Shown in pieces: positions 19,145-23,099 of a DNA stretch of 23,099 nucleotides; the stretch's first letter is position 1, and every line of letters begins with the position of its first letter. Origin of the DNA: Isoetes engelmannii (taxonomy: Eukaryota; Streptophyta; Lycopodiopsida; Isoetales; Isoetaceae). The stretch covers positions 1-23,099 of the forward strand of contig JAANSK020251718.1 of the NCBI GenBank assembly GCA_011763485.2, written 5' to 3'. Both the position numbers and the translations under genes were made by a program. Under the pieces are notes generated by a model. It was not told the DNA's origin, did not search any database, and saw only the letters and a list, made by a program, of their open reading frames with translations.

Positions 19145-19327
19145 TCAGCTAGAGAACATGCAGCTCTTCGGCTTCTGTGAGGGGTGGCCTTTCCTGCCCA
19201 TACTTTTATTGATCATGATGAACAGACAGTATGGGCAATTGCATAGATGGGCCTTCCCTGGATTGAATCGGTCCTTTTTGTCTTTTGCACTACATAGGAT
19301 ATGTCTCTTTACATCATAATTAGTGTT

Positions 19328-19505
19328 GTATACACAGTCATAGATGCATTTCTCCCCATGTTCAGTTGGACTGCAACCCCAAATTGAGCTAACCATAAAC
19401 CATTCGAATGGAGATGTATGCATAGTCACAGAGGCATTCCTCCCCATGTTCAGCTGGTACACAACCCCGAATTGAGCTAACCATAAAGCATTCGAATGGA
19501 GATGC
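19328..19505. repeat. Two-copy 88-nt tandem repeat
   Basis: The unit contains CCCCATGTTCAG(T/C)TGG, CCCC(A/G)AATTGAGCTAACC and CATTCGAATGGAGATG. ATTCGAATGG occurs at 19402 and 19490, 88 nt apart. Copies differ at several positions. It lies just beyond the 3' end of the LINE ORF2 and might be LINE 3' UTR or flanking DNA. Confidence 0.75.
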
Positions 19506-19574
19506 ATACGCATCCACCTCAACTTCTTTTGAGTGAAAATATTTCCTGGAAAAAAAAAGATAAAAAAAGATAAG

Positions 19575-22500
19575 TTAGAGGCTTTCAAACCTGGTTTCTA
19601 TAGATCTCGTAGATAAATCAATGTCATATTTGATCTGTTTGATAATAGAGTATGGCCAGACAATCTCTTCCTTAAAGATAAGAGAATTTCTCCCCTACCA
19701 GATTCTCCACAGAAGAAGGTAAATCCCCCCATCTAACGGGTTCTCAGGAAGGAAGAAACCAATGGCATTCATAGTTCGGAGATTGATCATAATAGATTCC
19801 TGTTCAGCCAGTTCAAGAACCCACAAAGCACATATACGAATTGTAAATAGGTGGTTCTCATCTTCTTGATCCTGCAAACATCTCATACAGACATCAGTGT
19901 TCGACATCCCAAACCTCCATCTTTTCTTATTGGTGGCAAGAGCTTTGTGCCAGAGCTGCCAAATGAAGGCTTTGACTTTAGGATGAATCGGACATTTCTA
20001 GAGGAATTTGAGATTCCTGGAAACTCGATTAGGATCAGTGTGTCATTTGATATTAAGCAGGATAGACTGGTCCCTGCTGAGGTGTTTATAGGCCTTCTTG
20101 ACCTTATAGCCACTAACTCCGTTAACCTGCTACATTTCAGTAGAATGGTGCCAATTCCCTTCCATAACCCTGTGATAAATACTATTATACAACTGTCTAA
20201 GTCATCCCCAAAGTCACTGCAGGTCGAATTATGAAAGTCCAAGTTTTGTATAATATCCCTGATATAGATGATTCCACTGCTTGGCTAACTCAGGAAAGTG
20301 GATTGCCAGGCATGTGCTTGGAAGATCCAGGATTAAGGAGGGGCTCCCAAAGATAGGCTGATCCTAGGAGAGTACATGTCTTTGACCTTAATGCAGGCCC
20401 TGATCCACTTTTTGATAATCATAGGGGTGGAAGTGGGAACAGAGAGCTCGTAGTAAATGATGTAGGGAAGATGCATCTTATGCCCCCTCCAACCAAAAGG
20501 ATGCCATTTCCTAATATAATATCTGATTAGGCAACTCACAAGATGGTCAATCTGATTATTGCAAGCCTTATAGAAGTACTTGACTGCCCAAGCAGTCCTT
20601 TCAACGTTGATAACTCCTAATCCTCCCATGCTTCTTTTACAACACTCCTCCATAGAAAGAGGTACCCTACACCTTATGTTTGAACCACCAGCAATAAATA
20701 ATACTTTGCATCTTGTTATAGACTTTCTTGGACGCCATAATAATAGAAGATTGGTAAACCTGCTTGTCAATTCTTAGAAAGAAACTTAGAGTTCAGTGAG
20801 TCCACCTTTTTATAATTTATCAATAAGATCCTCTCAGAGTTCACTAGCATTAACTCTAATGGCAAAAGGGATATCTAGAATCTTAATCTTGGTGTTGGAA
20901 GAGAGATACTCACATCTAAGAGAGAGAGCCACCTGTCCTCCTATTACTTGATCTCTTGAAATGAGCTTGGTCTTCATTGGGTTGATTTTGCACCCAGAAC
21001 ACCTCCCAAAGTTGTGCAGAATTTTTTGAGCAGCTTGAATTGATTGATCTTCCAGGTTCACAAAAAGAAAAGTGTCGTCTGCAAAATGAACATTAAGAAT
21101 CTCTTCTTCCTCTTGATTCTGAAGAAGCCTGAGCCCTTTAAATACATGTAAATCCCTAGCCTTTTGGAAATTACTGTGTAACCCCTCAATCACAATAAAA
21201 AATAAGAAGGGAGCAAGAGGGCAACCCTGCTTCACACCTCTTTTGATATCAGAAAAGGGGCTGCATTCTCCATTGATGAGAACCGAGGATCTGGAATTGT
21301 TGAGAATGGCAAGAGGAATAGAAACAACTTTATTCAAAAATTCCAATTTCTGGCAGTATCTCTTCAGAAAGGCCCAGCTAACTGTATCAAAGGCCTTGGT
21401 TATATCTAACTTTAAGAGCTCAATATTCTGATTGGAGTCTTTAGCCCATGTAATGCCCAAGGAAGGAGCTGCCACATTGTCTATGATGAATCTACCCTTC
21501 AGATAAGCACTTTGAGTCTTTATGATAATCTCATCGAGAATAGGCTTGGTCCTTGCTGAAATGGCACCTAAAATGATCTTGTACATGACATTAGAAAGAG
21601 AAATTGGTCTATAATCCAACAAAAATACAGGCAGCTCAATTTTGGGTATAAGAGCAATGAGACTAGTATTGTTCATGCAATCCAGTTGCTTGTGGTTGAG
21701 AAATTCATTAGCAATAAGGACCACATAATCTCCCAAACAATATCAAGCCTTCTTGTAGAATTTAGCTGGAAGTTCATCTGGCTTTGGAGTTTACCATTAT
21801 TCTATACCTTCAATGACTTTAACAATTTCTTCCTTGGTAACTTAGAAAGAAAAACATTCATCTCATTAGTAACTCTATAGTGAATGTACAAAAAATCATC
21901 AATATCCTAGAGTTGGGTATCCTGAACTGTCTCCATAATTCTTGTGAAGTGCTCTTTAGTTGCCCTTTTCATCTAGTCATCATTGTTTATGCTATTGCCT
22001 TCCCAAATAATGCTATAGATCTGGTTCCTTTTTACTCTTCATTTGGCTTTAATGAACAAGTACTTCGAGTTGCTTCTTTCATCCTCTTTCAGCTCCTTAA
22101 TTTTAGCTTTGATTTTCCATCCTCTCAATTTTCATCTCTTCCCTTTCAATGTAAATTTCTATGTCTTCTTTCTGCTGACCTTGTGTTTCATTATATTGAA
22201 GTCTCTGATTTTGAAGTTGAATGGTTTCCTGCTAGTAGATACCTTTTCCCCAAACCTGGAGCCAATTCTTGATCTTCTTGGCACTCTTATCCACCAATCC
22301 ATCCAACCATTTTGACCATCTGTCTTTTCCTCCTGATTGATAACATGCTCCAACTTGACAAAAAAATCTCCATGCTCAAGCAAGTTAGTGTTTAACTTGA
22401 AATAGGAATTTCTTTTTCTATTCATATTATTGCCATTAATGTCGATTAACTGAGGTAAATGATCCAAAATAGTATAGTTAGTGAGATCAGTAACCCTCGA

Positions 22501-22980
22501 GCTATTATTCCAAAGAGTCTATGGAAGATAAAATCTGGAATGGAGCTAGCAGACTGGTTGGTCCCTGTGATCACTCCAGCTGTAAGAGTAGGGAGCGACT
22601 CTAACAAGAGTAAGATTATGACTGGTAAATAGGTTGTCCCACCCCACACTTTCCTCCCCATTAAGGACTCTGAAATTCATATTTCTCATGTAATCATGGG
22701 TGACTGTTGAAATCACCATCAATGATACAATTATCATAAGGGATATTGTTCAAGCAATTATTGATAACATTCCACAGATGGGGCCCTCTCAGCCAGCTGA
22801 TCTGATGATAAGCATAAACATTAACGAGAGCAATTCTTATATTATCAATCATACCATGGACAATCTACCATCTTCTACAATTATCATGCATCATCTGAAG
22901 ATCAATAAAATTAAGCCTATTATGCCAATTATGGTAATATCTGTAGATGTGTTATTAGCCTTTAAAGGCCAATGCTTGAA
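19575..22980 (-). mobile_element. L1-like LINE ORF2, decayed: endonuclease, reverse transcriptase, zf-RVT
   Basis: Reading the minus strand from the right. The APE-type endonuclease remnant (about 22950-22490) shows RIALVNVYAYHQISWLRGPH, CIIDGDFNS and, in another frame, YSYSWSDHRD and LDHLPQLIDI. A spacer follows (22467-22159). The reverse transcriptase occupies 21736-20834, the longest frame (300 codons): YRPISLSNVMYKI, KLDITKAFDTVSW, RGVKQGCPLAPFLFFIVIEG and HFADDTFLF with the FADD catalytic box. The thumb and connection region is 20770-20333 (MEECCKRSMGGLGVINVE). The zf-RVT region (about 19990-19830) has KVKAFIWQLWHKALATNKKR and CMRCLQDQEDENHLF, and the ORF ends near 19575. At least five frame changes or stops separate these pieces, so it is not active. 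Its order and motifs are those of plant L1-clade LINEs. The 5' part of the endonuclease is missing where another LINE tail abuts. Confidence 0.9.
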
Positions 22981-22982
22981 AT

Positions 22983-23099
22983 TAACAGGAAGGAAGGAAG
23001 GAAGGAAGTTTATTTTAACGTTCACGGAGGCCAAAGGCCTATGAGACGGTACATGCAGAGAACAACCAAAAGCCAAAACCCAACACCAAAAAACAAACG
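22983..23099 (-). mobile_element. 3' tail of another LINE, with TTCC simple-repeat end
   Basis: On the minus strand, window edge to 22983, the sequence reads ...CTCATAGGCCTTTGGCCTCCGTGAACGTTAAAATAAAC and then (CTTCC)-like repeats. This matches the terminal block of the LINE tails at about 6761-6800 and 14846-14884 (TAGG...GGCC...CGTGGACGATAAAA). The element body lies outside the window. The tail ends exactly where homology to the endonuclease region of the next LINE begins. Confidence 0.65.
22989..23008. repeat. GGAA microsatellite
   Basis: About five tandem GGAA units on the plus strand (TTCC on the minus strand) follow the LINE terminal block. Simple-repeat tails of this kind are typical of LINEs that do not use poly(A). 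Confidence 0.8.

Noticed and set aside
19851-20242. Overlapping ORFs on both strands at the LINE 3' part
   Set aside because: They are shadows of the zf-RVT region, whose true frame reads KVKAFIWQLWHKALATNKKR and CMRCLQDQ on the minus strand.
1-23099. LTR retrotransposon or other virus-like element
   Set aside because: No long terminal repeats, integrase, protease, gag-like or capsid motifs were seen; the reverse transcriptase sequence present is of LINE type.

Overview
The window looks like nuclear DNA of a land plant. Two host genes with ordinary GT-AG introns and plant-type proteins sit in AT-rich sequence full of decayed non-LTR retrotransposons. The LINE types and the land-plant gene families suggest a seed-free plant such as a fern or lycophyte, but that is a low-confidence inference. 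I found no prokaryotic features, no CRISPR array and no LTR element or other virus-like element.

Host genes. (1) A complete 26S proteasome lid subunit gene, RPN5/PSMD12, lies on the minus strand at 7115-9562. It has 11 coding exons whose junctions all keep frame and give a 477-residue protein. (2) A two-exon gene for an armadillo-repeat protein without a U-box lies on the minus strand at 16652-17953 (369 residues). It has a telo-box just upstream of the start and a possible overlapping upstream ORF. The two genes are not obviously linked in function.

Layout. 1-250 is a cluster of AACGG motifs and palindromes. 480-570 holds three copies of a 12-nt hairpin word. 634-1035 is a LINE ORF1 remnant of the animal-L1 type. 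1036-2750 is unassigned DNA with several short tandem repeats. 2755-3178 is the 3' end of a LINE ORF2 (minus). 3180-5880 is mostly anonymous. 5880-6825 is a LINE 3' end (plus), directly downstream of RPN5 and antisense to it. RPN5 follows. 9563-13480 is anonymous DNA with direct repeats and one poly(A)-tailed stretch. 13480-14884 is a second LINE 3' end of the same family as the one at 5880. 14856-16212 is a tandem duplication of that LINE's tail plus flank, and one copy carries a tRNA-derived SINE with tandem heads. The ARM gene follows. 18230-18364 is a foldback repeat. 19575-22980 is a long, decayed L1-like LINE (minus) with endonuclease, reverse transcriptase and zinc-binding regions. 22983-23099 is the 3' tail of yet another LINE.

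The most informative structure is the tandem duplication at 14856-16212, which preserves both the filled and the empty SINE site and so allows events to be ordered. The next is a shared non-poly(A) LINE tail, present in three elements and preceded by a hairpin in the two where the window shows that part. I did not find convincing evidence for a wholly new biological system.
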